64,000 nt of DNA from Terrabacter sp. Root181 (lineage in GTDB: Bacteria; Actinomycetota; Actinomycetes; Actinomycetales; Dermatophilaceae), in assembly GCF_001428505.1 (NCBI RefSeq), contig NZ_LMHU01000005.1, positions 248,001-312,000 on the forward strand, read 5' to 3'. The notes under the pieces were generated by a model. That model made no database searches and had not been told where the DNA came from. It was given only the letters and a program-made list of their open reading frames with translations. Positions within the stretch are counted from its first letter, which is position 1. Each line of letters starts with the position of its first letter. The translations under genes were made by a program, and so were the position numbers. This document shows positions 7,386-15,444 of the stretch, piece after piece.

Positions 7386-8539
7386 GGGGTCTCCTGGTCG
7401 TGCCGTGGTGGGCTGCTGTCGCAGATCTGTCGCAGTGCCGCGTCGACTGAGGTCGGGGCCAGCACGTCGACGTATACCGTCGCGGGCGTGCCGCAGCGAC
7501 GCTCGCACCCGCTGACGTGCACAGGGAGGTGCCCGCCGGGCAGGACGGGGGCGAGCTCGCGGGCCAGGGCGCGGGTGTCGAGGGCGGACCGCGCGCAGCC
7601 CGGGAGGCCCGTGCAGGCGTGCAGTCGCGTCCACGGCGAGCCGGTGTGCGTCGCGAGGCCGGCGCCCTCCAGCTCGGGACGTGCGGCGGCGGCGTTCTCG
7701 ACGACGAGGGAGCGCCACGGGGTGACGAGCACGCGATCCGTGACCCGCGCGAGCGCGGCGAGGTGGTCGGGCCGCAGCAGACCGAGCGGCACGGCCACGA
7801 CGACGTGCTCCCCGACTGCCCCCAGCGGGCGCTCCGGGGCCGGCGGCAGGTCGACCAGAGCCGTCGGCTCGGGCCCGAGGGGCTCTGCGAGCTCGCTGAC
7901 GTGCCAGACGGATTCGTCGCCGCCGGTTCGCTCCACGAACTCGTGGGCGAGCGCGACGAGTCGTGGGACGGCAGCGGCCAGCGGCACCTCCCAGCCCCGA
8001 CTGGTGCCTCCGGCCAGGACGACGCAGCGACCGGGTCCGGTCGCGATCACCCCGAGGTCGAACGACTCGCCCACGACGTCGCCACGCCCGTCGTCGAGGA
8101 CGAAGAGGAAGCGGCCACCGAGGTGCGCGAGGTCGGGGTCGGCGCGGAGCGCGGTGTCGAGGGCTCGGGTCACGGGACGCAGGTCACAGTGCCCGGCGCC
8201 GTCGAGACCTGAGAGCGGTGAGGCGACGACGTTGCGGACCAGCTCGTGGGTCGCGGACGGGACGAGGCCCGCCGCCCGGATCGCGTCGCGGATCCGCGGC
8301 GTCAGCGGGTCGGGCAGCCCTCTCAGCTGCAGCGCGCCGCGGGACGTCAGCTGGATCGCCGGATCCGCCTGTCCTGCAACGATATCCATGAGTCCAGACA
8401 GTGCATCGAGGCGCACCGGCTGAGCAGCAGGACGGAGCCGCACGATGGAGCCGTCGACCGCGACAAAGGGTCGACTGACCCCGGGACAGGCATCGCCTGC
8501 CCGGCGCTCTCGGCTCGTCGGGGCGGTCACGCGGCACAT
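7382..8539 (-). CDS. cobG: Precorrin-3B synthase (CobG, sulfite-reductase-like)
   Basis: A 385-residue protein of the nitrite/sulfite reductase ferredoxin-like family. The N-terminal half-domain has QLTSRGALQLRGL near residue 64, and cysteines for a 4Fe-4S cluster appear in HACTGLPGCARS (about 309 and 315) and HVSGCERRCGTP (about 345 and 349). CobG is an oxygen-dependent mono-oxygenase that hydroxylates precorrin-3A at C20 and forms the gamma-lactone, marking the aerobic cobalamin route. It is the first gene of the minus-strand cobG-cobH-cobIJ operon; the stop overlaps the cobH GTG. I saw no riboswitch directly upstream on this strand, where only 36 bases separate it from the cupin gene. Confidence 0.87.
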   Translation of the reverse strand: MCRVTAPTSRERRAGDACPGVSRPFVAVDGSIVRLRPAAQPVRLDALSGLMDIVAGQADPAIQLTSRGALQLRGLPDPLTPRIRDAIRAAGLVPSATHELVRNVVASPLSGLDGAGHCDLRPVTRALDTALRADPDLAHLGGRFLFVLDDGRGDVVGESFDLGVIATGPGRCVVLAGGTSRGWEVPLAAAVPRLVALAHEFVERTGGDESVWHVSELAEPLGPEPTALVDLPPAPERPLGAVGEHVVVAVPLGLLRPDHLAALARVTDRVLVTPWRSLVVENAAAARPELEGAGLATHTGSPWTRLHACTGLPGCARSALDTRALARELAPVLPGGHLPVHVSGCERRCGTPATVYVDVLAPTSVDAALRQICDSSPPRHDQETP

Positions 8540-8575
8540 GGTAGGCCCGAGCCCGAGGAGGTCAAGACGTCCGTC

Positions 8576-8908
8576 TCAGGCCAGGGTGACGTCACCTTCG
8601 ACGACGAGCGCGGTCATCCCGGTCGCGCTCCTGGTCTCGTGGCTCTCGCCCGGATCCCAGACGGCTGCGTGTCCGACGGCGAGCTCGACGAGCACCCCGT
8701 CGTCGCCGCTGACGAGCGCGTCGCCGGCCACGAGGAGGAGCAGCTGGCGGCCCACGGCGGGATGCCGGCCGATGATGCCGCCGTGCTCCAGCGCGAGGAC
8801 GACGACGTGGGTGTCGCTGCCCCGGGCGAGCCCGGCGACCGAGAACCCCTCGCTCCCGAAGTCGGACACCGGACGTCCGGTCAGGTCGGTGAGGTCGAGG
8901 ATGCGCAC
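8576..8908 (-). CDS. Cupin domain protein
   Basis: A 110-residue single-domain cupin-like protein: VVLALEHGGIIGRHPAVGRQLLLLVAGDALVSGDDG carries the first cupin strand set, shown here in pieces as HGGIIGRHPA and LLLLVAGDA, and AAVWDPGESHETRSATGM gives the second motif. The GTG start at 8908 lies 6 nt after TAGCGT on the minus strand, so the mRNA is probably leaderless. It is divergent from cobN and its promoter abuts the cobN riboswitch. The function is unknown. Confidence 0.75.
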   Translation of the reverse strand: MRILDLTDLTGRPVSDFGSEGFSVAGLARGSDTHVVVLALEHGGIIGRHPAVGRQLLLLVAGDALVSGDDGVLVELAVGHAAVWDPGESHETRSATGMTALVVEGDVTLA

Positions 8909-8922
8909 CCGGTCACGCTATC
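8909..8922 (-). promoter_or_regulatory. Leaderless -10 box of cupin gene
   Basis: On the minus strand TAGCGT (8915-8920) ends 6 nt before the GTG at 8908, the spacing seen for other leaderless genes in this window. No -35 element is obvious. Confidence 0.45.
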
Positions 8923-8964
8923 GAGCGGCCTCCGTCGCGACGGTGGGACGGGCACGGGCTAGGG

Positions 8965-9080
8965 TGGGCCCAGCGTCGTCGACCCAGGAACCCGGTGAGA
9001 ATCCGGGACGGTCCCGCCACTGTGAGCCGCCACCCGTGAGGGAGGCGGTGAGTCAGGAACTGCCGGCAGCGCTTCTCTTT
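8965..9080 (+). ncRNA. Cobalamin (AdoCbl) riboswitch upstream of cobN
   Basis: Conserved cobalamin riboswitch blocks occur in order: AGGAACCCGGTGAGAATCC from 8986, GGTCCCGCCACTGTGAGCC near 9010-9028, and GAGTCAGGAACTGCCGGC near 9050-9067. A GC hairpin, GCGGGG-cgtggaca-CCCCGC at about 9091-9110, follows just before the GAGGAG ribosome-binding site of cobN and may be the expression platform that hides the site when cobalamin is bound. The limits are approximate. Confidence 0.93.
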
Positions 9081-9122
9081 CCTTTCGACCGCGGGGCGTG
9101 GACACCCCGCCGAGGAGTTCCA

Positions 9123-12100
9123 GTGACGCGCATCGCGCTGCTCTCGACGTCTGACACCGACCTGTTGTGTGCCCGCGGGAGCGGTGCCGACTACCTGCTC
9201 GCCAACCCGTCGCGTCCCGGTCACACCTCGATGGCCGAGGCCATCGAGGCCGCCGATGTCGTCGTGGCCCGCATCCTCGGCGGGCCCCAGGACCTCTGCG
9301 AGGGCTTCCGCCGGATCCGCGCCGGCGGCAAGCCCATGGTCGTGCTCGGCGGTGAGCAGACCCCGCACGCCGCCCTCATGGAGCTCTCGACCGTCGCGCC
9401 CGGCGTCGTCGCCGGGGCGCACCGCTACCTCGCGGAGGGCGGGGCCGCCAACCTGCGCGAGCTGCACGCCTTCCTCGGCGACACGCTCCTCATGACGGGC
9501 GAGGGCTTCGAGCCGCCCGTCACCCTGCCGACGTGGGGCGTCCTCGAGCGTCGCGAGCCACGGCCGTTCGACATTCCCGGGACCCGCCCCCGCGTCGGGA
9601 TCCTCTTCTACCGAGCCCAGTTCGCCGCCGAGAACACGGCCTACGTCCACGCCCTCGCCGACGCGGTCGATGCGGCCGGCGGCATCGGCGTGCCGGTCCA
9701 CGTCTCGTCGCTGCGCGACGCCCCCGCCGACCTCCTCGAGCACCTCACGGCATACGACGTGCTCGTCACGACCGTCCTCGCCGCGGGCGGCACGAAGCCG
9801 GGCACCGCCAGTGCCGGCGAGGACGACGAGGCGTGGGACGTGCAGGCGCTGGCCGCGCTCGACGTCCCGATCATCCAGGGGCTGTGCCTGACGTGGAGCC
9901 GCGACCAGTGGGACGCGAGCGACGACGGGATGAGCCCGCTCGACGTCGCGACGCAGGTCGCCGTGCCCGAGTTCGACGGCCGCATCATCGGGGGTGTGTT
10001 CTCCTTCAAGGAGACCGACGCCGACGGGCTGCCCCACTACGTGCCCGACGCCGAGCGCTGCGCCCGGCTCGCCACGCTCGCCGTCAACCACGCCCGGCTG
10101 CGCCACACCCCAGCCGCAGAGCGGCGCATCGCGATCGTCCTGTCGGCGTACCCCTCGAAGCACTCACGCATCGGCAACGCCGTCGGGCTCGACACCCCTG
10201 TCTCGATCATCCGGCTGCTGCGGGCGATGCGCGACGCGGGCTACGACCTCGGCGAGCCCGGCGAGATCCCCGGCACCGGGCCGCTCGAGCCCGTCGACGG
10301 CGAGACGCCCGACACGACCGCCGGCAACGCCCTCATCCACGCCCTCATCGAGGCCGGCGGGCAGGACGAGGACTGGCTGACCCAGGAGCAGCTGAGCGGC
10401 CAGCCCGTGCGCATCCCGGCCGCCCGCTACCGCGAGCACTTCGACGCACTGCCCACCGAGCTGCGCGACGCCGTGACCCGGCACTGGGGCGAGGCGCCCG
10501 GCGAGGTCTTCGTCGACCGCCACACCGACCCCGAGGGCGAGCTCGTCGCCGCGAGCATCCGCGCCGGCAACGTCGTCGTCCTCGTCCAGCCCCCACGCGG
10601 CTTCGGCGAGAACCCGATCGCGATCTACCACGACCCCGACCTGCCGCCGACGCACCACTACCTCGCCGTTTACGACTGGCTCGCAAGGGATTTCGGCGCG
10701 CACGCCGTCGTCCACATGGGCAAGCACGGCAACCTCGAGTGGCTCCCGGGCAAGAACCTCGCGCTCTCCGCCGCCTGCGGTCCTGACGCGACGATCGGCG
10801 CGCTCCCGCTCGTCTACCCCTTCCTCGTCAACGACCCCGGCGAGGGCAGCCAGGCCAAGCGCCGCGCCCACGCGACGATCGTCGACCACCTCGTGCCGCC
10901 GATGGCGCGCGCCGAGTCCTACGGCGACATCGCCCGACTCGAGCAGCTGCTCGACGAGTACGGCAACGTCTCCGTCATGGACCCGGCCAAGGCGCCGGCC
11001 CTGCGCGCCGAGATCTGGACGCTCATCCAGTCCGCGCAGATGCACCACGACCTCGGGCTCGAGGACCGACCGGACGACGACGCCTTCGACGAGTTCGTCA
11101 TGCACGTCGACGGCTGGCTCTGCGAGGTCAAGGACGTCCAGATCCGCGACGGCCTCCACGTCCTTGGCGAGGCCCCTGCGGGGGAGGGCCTCGCCAACCT
11201 CGTGCTCGCGATCCTGCGGGCCAACCAGGTCTTCGCCGGTGCCGTCGGCGCCGTGCCGGGGTTGCGGACGGCGCTCGGTCTGAGTGAGGGGCACGCCGAG
11301 CGCTCGTCCGTCGACGACGCGGAGGAGCAGGCGGGCGCGCTCGTCGCCGCGCTCGCCGAGGCCGCTTGGGACGAGGCGGCCGTGCCGGGGATCGTCCGCG
11401 AGCAGCTGGGCGCCGACCCGCAGGTCGACACCGATGGCGTATGCCGTTCGCTGGCCTTCGCGTGCCGCGAGGTCGTCCCGCGGCTGCGGGCCACGACGGG
11501 CGAGATCGACGGGGTCCTCCACGCGCTCGACGGCGGCTACGTCCCGGCCGGTCCGTCGGGGTCGCCCCTGCGTGGACTGGTGAACGTCCTGCCGACCGGG
11601 CGCAACTTCTACTCCGTCGACCCGAAGGCGATCCCGTCTCGTCTCGCCTGGGAGACCGGCCAGCTCCTCGCCGACGACCTGCTGGCCCGGCACCGCGCCG
11701 ACACGGGCGAGTGGCCGCGCTCGGTCGGCCTGTCGGTGTGGGGCACGTCGGCGATGCGCACGTCGGGCGACGACATCGCCGAGGTGCTGGCGCTCCTCGG
11801 CGTTCGCCCGCGTTGGGACGAGATGTCCCGCCGCGTCGTCGGTCTCGACGCGATCCCGCTCGCCGAGCTCGGCCGGCCGCGCATCGACGTGACAGTGCGC
11901 ATCTCCGGCTTCTTCCGTGACGCCTTCCCGCACGTCATCGCGATGCTCGACGACGCCGTGCGCCTCGTCGCCGACCTCGACGAGTCACCCGACGACAACT
12001 ACCTGCGCGCCCACGTCGCCGCTGACCTCGCCGACCACGGCGACGCCCGCCGTGCGACGACCCGGATCTTCGGCAGCAAGCCGGGCTCCTACGGCGCCGG

Positions 12101-12776
12101 CATCCTGCCCCTCATCGAGTCGGGCAACTGGCGCTCGGACGCCGACCTCGCGGAGGTCTACGCCACCTGGGGCGGCTTCGCCTACGGGCGCGAGCTGGAC
12201 GGCATACCCGCTCGGGCCGACATGGAACGCACGTACGCGCGGATGGACGTCGCGGCGAAGAACATCGACACGCGCGAGCACGACATCGCCGACAGCGACG
12301 ACTACTTCCAGTACCACGGGGGCATGGTCGCGACGGTCCGCGCGCTCACGGGTCGCGAGCCCAAGGCGTACGTCGGCGACTCGACGACGCCCGACTCCGT
12401 GCGGACCCGCAGCCTCACCGAGGAGACGGCGCGCGTCTTCCGCGCCCGCGTCGTCAACCCGCGATGGATCGCGGCGATGCGGCGGCACGGCTACAAGGGT
12501 GCGTTCGAGCTCGCCGCGACCGTCGACTACCTCTACGGCTTCGACGCGACGGCCGGAGTCGTGACGGACTGGATGTACGAGCAGCTCGCCCGGACGTACG
12601 TGCTCGACAAGGAGAACCGCGACTTCCTCCAGCAGGCCAACCCGTGGGCGCTGCACGGCATGGTCGAGCGGCTCCACGAGGCCGTCGACCGGGGGCTGTG
12701 GAAGGAGCCGGACCCGCAGCTGATGGCCGACCTGCAGCAGGTCTACCTCGACGTCGAGGGCGACCTCGAGGACTGA
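9123..12776 (+). CDS. cobN: Cobaltochelatase subunit CobN
   Basis: A 1217-residue protein, the large subunit that inserts Co2+ into hydrogenobyrinate a,c-diamide in the aerobic pathway, working with an ATPase pair not found in this window. Recognisable parts are ILFYRAQFAAENTAYVHAL near residue 160, GVFSFKETDADGLPHYVPD near 290, AVVHMGKHGNLEWLPGK near 530 (the signature histidines), NFYSVDPKAIPS near 830 and SGFFRDAFPHVI near 926. I chose the GTG at 9123 since GAGGAG lies 5 nt upstream and the protein starts TRIALLSTSDTDLL like homologues; longer in-frame readings cross the riboswitch. Expression is presumably shut off by cobalamin through that riboswitch. Confidence 0.95.
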   Translation: MTRIALLSTSDTDLLCARGSGADYLLANPSRPGHTSMAEAIEAADVVVARILGGPQDLCEGFRRIRAGGKPMVVLGGEQTPHAALMELSTVAPGVVAGAHRYLAEGGAANLRELHAFLGDTLLMTGEGFEPPVTLPTWGVLERREPRPFDIPGTRPRVGILFYRAQFAAENTAYVHALADAVDAAGGIGVPVHVSSLRDAPADLLEHLTAYDVLVTTVLAAGGTKPGTASAGEDDEAWDVQALAALDVPIIQGLCLTWSRDQWDASDDGMSPLDVATQVAVPEFDGRIIGGVFSFKETDADGLPHYVPDAERCARLATLAVNHARLRHTPAAERRIAIVLSAYPSKHSRIGNAVGLDTPVSIIRLLRAMRDAGYDLGEPGEIPGTGPLEPVDGETPDTTAGNALIHALIEAGGQDEDWLTQEQLSGQPVRIPAARYREHFDALPTELRDAVTRHWGEAPGEVFVDRHTDPEGELVAASIRAGNVVVLVQPPRGFGENPIAIYHDPDLPPTHHYLAVYDWLARDFGAHAVVHMGKHGNLEWLPGKNLALSAACGPDATIGALPLVYPFLVNDPGEGSQAKRRAHATIVDHLVPPMARAESYGDIARLEQLLDEYGNVSVMDPAKAPALRAEIWTLIQSAQMHHDLGLEDRPDDDAFDEFVMHVDGWLCEVKDVQIRDGLHVLGEAPAGEGLANLVLAILRANQVFAGAVGAVPGLRTALGLSEGHAERSSVDDAEEQAGALVAALAEAAWDEAAVPGIVREQLGADPQVDTDGVCRSLAFACREVVPRLRATTGEIDGVLHALDGGYVPAGPSGSPLRGLVNVLPTGRNFYSVDPKAIPSRLAWETGQLLADDLLARHRADTGEWPRSVGLSVWGTSAMRTSGDDIAEVLALLGVRPRWDEMSRRVVGLDAIPLAELGRPRIDVTVRISGFFRDAFPHVIAMLDDAVRLVADLDESPDDNYLRAHVAADLADHGDARRATTRIFGSKPGSYGAGILPLIESGNWRSDADLAEVYATWGGFAYGRELDGIPARADMERTYARMDVAAKNIDTREHDIADSDDYFQYHGGMVATVRALTGREPKAYVGDSTTPDSVRTRSLTEETARVFRARVVNPRWIAAMRRHGYKGAFELAATVDYLYGFDATAGVVTDWMYEQLARTYVLDKENRDFLQQANPWALHGMVERLHEAVDRGLWKEPDPQLMADLQQVYLDVEGDLED

Positions 12777-13043
12777 CCTGTCCGGCTCGACGTCGCGTGG
12801 CCATCCCGGGGTTTCCCAGACGGCGCCCCTGCCCGGTCCTCCGTTGGGGCATGGACTCGACGTGTCGCCGCGCGTGGTGCAGTTCCCGTTGGCGGCGCCG
12901 ACAGCGCCGGTGTCCGTCGACCGGACGAGCCGCTGCTACACCGCCTTCGGTGGGACATTCCTCTACAACCCCTGCCTCAGCGGCGACGTCGACCCACCCT
13001 GAAGAGCGCGATCGCGCGCGTGATCACGCTCTCGAGGGTGGGG
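12777..13043 (+). other. Intergenic gap downstream of cobN
   Basis: No recognisable gene. One short frame, GTG 12862 to TGA 13000-13002, would give a 46-residue peptide ending TSRCYTAFGGTFLYNPC and a short tail, with more protein-like composition than neighbouring frames, but it has no ribosome-binding site and no relative I know. The stretch could be a decayed gene end. It lies between convergent cobN and the small zinc-ribbon-like gene, yet I see no strong terminator hairpin. Confidence 0.3.
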
Positions 13044-13184
13044 TCAGAACTGCAGGCCGCGCATGTCGTGCTCGACGACATCGACGTCACCACACCGCTT
13101 GCAGGTCAGGATCGTGCGTCCCTTCAGCTTCAACCGCGTGTAGCGGTGGCCGAGGATGAGGCACTTGAGGTTTCGTCGCGCCAT
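13044..13184 (-). CDS. Small CxxC (zinc-ribbon-like) protein, 46 aa
   Basis: A 46-residue basic protein starting MARRNLKCLILGHRYTR with a second metal-ligand-like cluster ILTCKRCG near residues 26-33. The spacing Cys8, His13, then Cys29-x2-Cys32 looks like a small zinc-ribbon or treble-clef unit. A strong GGAGGAG site lies 9 nt upstream of the ATG, which with the good codon usage argues that it is real despite its size. It follows the DUF2510 gene on the same strand by 45 bp and is likely cotranscribed. The function is unknown; similar short C-L-x-G-H proteins are scattered through actinobacteria. Confidence 0.65.
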   Translation of the reverse strand: MARRNLKCLILGHRYTRLKLKGRTILTCKRCGDVDVVEHDMRGLQF

Positions 13185-13229
13185 CTTCCGAGTCTCCTCC
13201 GGTGGCGCCGTCGCGGGAGCGAAATCGCG

Positions 13230-13721
13230 CTAGCTGAGGATCCCGTGGGCGGCGTTCCAGCGGCGGGCGCCCTGGTAGGCGTCGACCATGCCCCAGACCC
13301 AGAAGCCGAACACGCCGACGATCCCGACGAGCACGATCACGAGCACGAAGCTCAGGACGTAGCCGATGAAGATCCCGATCCCCTTGGCGACATCGCCGTT
13401 GATGATGCTGCCGAGACCCGGCACGAAGAACGATGCGATGAGGGCGAGGGCCGGGTTCTTCGGGGCGACCTGGGTGTAGTAGACCGGCGTCCCGACCATG
13501 CCGGGCGGCACGGACTGCCCGGACGGTCGTGACGGTGGTGGCCACCCGGCCTGTCCCCACGGCGCGTTCGGGACGTTGTGCGGGAGCCCGTGGGCGTCCG
13601 TCGCCACCACGGGTGGGGCCATGGGAGGGCGGGTGTGCGGCGTCCACGCACGACCGTCCCAGTAGCGCTCGCCCTCACCGGCCGGGTACCAGCCGGGGGG
13701 AGCCGAAGGTCCCTCGTTCAT
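13230..13721 (-). CDS. DUF2510 / TM2-like membrane protein
   Basis: A 163-residue protein. The N-terminus has a DUF2510 motif, PPGWYPAGEGERYWDGRAWT near residues 8-27, a short Trp-rich actinobacterial module. A Pro-rich linker leads to a C-terminal TM2-like region with NPALALIASFFVPGLGSIIN near 88-107 and a second long hydrophobic stretch near 113-142, ending WGMVDAYQGARRWN. It is probably a small inner-membrane protein with a cytoplasmic N-terminal domain. The function is not known. Confidence 0.8.
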   Translation of the reverse strand: MNEGPSAPPGWYPAGEGERYWDGRAWTPHTRPPMAPPVVATDAHGLPHNVPNAPWGQAGWPPPSRPSGQSVPPGMVGTPVYYTQVAPKNPALALIASFFVPGLGSIINGDVAKGIGIFIGYVLSFVLVIVLVGIVGVFGFWVWGMVDAYQGARRWNAAHGILS

Positions 13722-13788
13722 GCTCGACTCCTCGTCAGCGGTGTGACTCCGAGCGTATGACGGGAACGGGCCCCGTCTGGTCGTTTTG

Positions 13789-14160
13789 TCAGGGAGCGAA
13801 CGGCGTCAGGCAGAACGGGTGGCCGGCGGGGTCGAGCAGCACGCGCCAGCGGCCGTCGGGCTGCGGTGCCGCGAGGCGGGCTCCCAGAGCCACGGCGCGC
13901 TCCGTCTGGGCGTCGAGGTCGTCGGCGGCGATGGTCACGTCGAGGTGGACGACGGACGTGCCGGGCCACTCCGGCTCCACGTAGCCGGCGACGGCCTGCG
14001 GGACGAGCACCAGCCCGTCGACCTCGACCGCCGACGCGTGGTCGTGGGACCAGAGCACGGTGCCGCCGAGCAGCTCGGCGTAGAAGGCCGCGAGCGCCAC
14101 GTGGTCGGCGCAGTCGATCGACACGGCGCTGACGCGAAGGGGGAGTGGCGGCTGGGTCAA
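13789..14160 (-). CDS. VOC family (glyoxalase-like) protein
   Basis: A 123-residue protein of the vicinal oxygen chelate fold with two beta-alpha-beta-beta-beta modules: VSAVSIDCADHVALAAFYAE near residues 10-29, VVHLDVTIAADDLDAQTERA near 70-89 and the closing LLDPAGHPFCLTPFAP. The sequence resembles the glyoxalase-like domain of predicted antibiotic- or metabolite-binding proteins rather than true glyoxalase I, and the substrate is unknown. Its ATG overlaps the stop of the upstream HTH regulator gene (14157-14160), so the two form an operon. Confidence 0.82.
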   Translation of the reverse strand: MTQPPLPLRVSAVSIDCADHVALAAFYAELLGGTVLWSHDHASAVEVDGLVLVPQAVAGYVEPEWPGTSVVHLDVTIAADDLDAQTERAVALGARLAAPQPDGRWRVLLDPAGHPFCLTPFAP

Positions 14161-14750
14161 GACTGCTCCTCGTCGGTCGCCACTGCCTCGGGGAGGACGG
14201 GCTGGTCGGTGGGGTAGAGGCCGACGGCGAGGCCGTAGACCGTGTCACCCGAGCGGGGCAGCGCGGTGAACTCGCGCACCAGTCCCTCGACCCGGCGCCA
14301 GAACTCCGACGCACTCTCCCTGGGGATGCGGACGTGGCGCAGGGTGCTGTAGAGCGTGTCGTCCTCGTGGGCCGGGACCGACTCGGCGGCGGCGACCGAG
14401 AGCCCGTTGACGCACACGGGGATCGTCGGGTCGCCGGGGTGGCGGGCGACACCGATGGCGATCGTGCGTCCGGTGCGACCGTAGTAGCGCTCGTCGATGG
14501 CCCGGACGCGGCGGGTGCGCACGACCCGGAGCATGCCGGCGTCGACGAGCACGCCGACGTGGTGCGCGACGGTGCTCTTGGGCCGGCCGACGGCGGTGGC
14601 CAGCTCGGAGACCGTTGCTGCCCGTTCGAGCACGAGGTCGAGGAGCGAGGACCGGAGGGGGTCGGCGATCGCGCGCAGCTGGGCAGGCGTCGTCAGCTCC
14701 ACCGCGTCGGGGAGCTCGTAGTCGGGCAGCTGCGGGCTATTGATCGACAT
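14157..14750 (-). CDS. ArsR-like winged-helix transcriptional regulator
   Basis: A 197-residue regulator. Residues about 18-85 form a winged helix: LRAIADPLRSSLLDLVLERA, then the recognition helix region TVSELATAVGRPKSTVAHHV and the wing GMLRVVRTRRVRAIDERYYG. The C-terminal half is a small effector or dimerisation domain without visible metal-binding cysteines. It is divergent from the hydrolase at 14812; two copies of ATTGTTGGATCA overlap its start codon and probably bind it. It likely controls both the hydrolase and its own operon with the VOC gene. Confidence 0.85.
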   Translation of the reverse strand: MSINSPQLPDYELPDAVELTTPAQLRAIADPLRSSLLDLVLERAATVSELATAVGRPKSTVAHHVGVLVDAGMLRVVRTRRVRAIDERYYGRTGRTIAIGVARHPGDPTIPVCVNGLSVAAAESVPAHEDDTLYSTLRHVRIPRESASEFWRRVEGLVREFTALPRSGDTVYGLAVGLYPTDQPVLPEAVATDEEQS

Positions 14751-14779
14751 TGTTGGATCAGTCTAGATTGTTGGATCAA
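14749..14779. promoter_or_regulatory. Direct-repeat operator between HTH regulator and hydrolase
   Basis: The 12-mer ATTGTTGGATCA occurs twice, at 14749-14760 and 14767-14778, spaced 18 bp start to start. The first copy overlaps the regulator start codon (minus strand, 14748-14750) and the second lies 33 bp before the hydrolase GTG. The spacer contains TCTAGA. The region is much more AT-rich than its surroundings. Binding by the HTH protein is inferred. Confidence 0.6.
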
Positions 14780-14811
14780 CAGCGCGGTATCCATCGAGCA
14801 CAGGAGCAAGC

Positions 14812-15387
14812 GTGGCTGACGTCCTCCTCCTCCACCACGCCCAGGGCCAGACCCCGGGCTTCCTCGCCTTCGCCGACGCCCTGCGCGCCGCCGGGCACAC
14901 CGTCCATGCGCCGGACCTCTACGACGGCAAGAGCTTCGCCACCCTCGACGAGGGCATGGCCAACGCGCGGTCGATCGGCTTCGGGAACCTGCAGGAGCAG
15001 GGCGTCGCCGCGGCCGAGGGCCTGCCCGACGACCTCGTCTACGCCGGATTCTCGCTCGGCGTCATGGCGGCGCAGCGGCTCGCCCAGACCAGGCCCGGGG
15101 CCCGTGGTGCCGTCCTGCTCGACTCGGCCATCCCGCTCGGGGAGTTCGCGCCCGACTGGCCCACGGGCGTTCCCGTCCAGGTGCACGGCGGCGAGGCTGA
15201 CGAGTTCTTCATGGACGAGGGTGACGTCGACGCGGCCCGGGCCGTCGTCGCGGCCGCCGCGGACGGCGAGCTCTTCACGTACGCCGGGTGCGGCCACCTC
15301 TTCGCCGACGCCAGCACGTCGGCCTACGACCCCGACGCTGCGGCGCTCGTGCGGGAGCGCGTCCTCGAGTTCCTCGCCCGGGTCTGA
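14812..15387 (+). CDS. Dienelactone hydrolase family alpha/beta hydrolase
   Basis: A 191-residue alpha/beta hydrolase: VLLLHHAQGQTPGFLAFADA near residues 4-23 is the oxyanion strand region, YAGFSLGVMAAQRLA near 78-92 carries the nucleophile elbow G-F-S-L-G with Ser in the place where classical dienelactone hydrolases have Cys, DEFFMDEGDVD supplies the acid region and YAGCGHLFAD near 158-167 the catalytic His. The start is GTG at 14812 with GGAG 7 nt upstream. It is divergent from the winged-helix regulator, which probably represses it through the direct repeats between them. The substrate is unknown. Confidence 0.85.
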   Translation: MADVLLLHHAQGQTPGFLAFADALRAAGHTVHAPDLYDGKSFATLDEGMANARSIGFGNLQEQGVAAAEGLPDDLVYAGFSLGVMAAQRLAQTRPGARGAVLLDSAIPLGEFAPDWPTGVPVQVHGGEADEFFMDEGDVDAARAVVAAAADGELFTYAGCGHLFADASTSAYDPDAAALVRERVLEFLARV

Positions 15388-15408
15388 CGGGACCGTCGAG
15401 GGACCCTC

Positions 15409-15444
15409 GTGACCACCCACGGGACCACTTCGGGTGGACCGTGG
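15409..15444. terminator. Putative bidirectional terminator
   Basis: Between convergent genes, TGACCAC (15410-15416) and GTGGTCA (15439-15445) are complementary, with CCACCC and GGGTGG pairing inside. The stem is imperfect and has no T tract, so this is a modest candidate. Confidence 0.4.

Noticed and set aside
8445-9122. In-frame extension of cobN upstream to 8445
   Set aside because: It crosses the cobalamin riboswitch and the antisense of the cupin and cobG genes; GTG 9123 has a GAGGAG site and matches homologues.
10164-11933. 589-codon minus-strand frame inside cobN
   Set aside because: Antisense shadow of cobN; composition is Arg/Asp/Val-rich with no domain.
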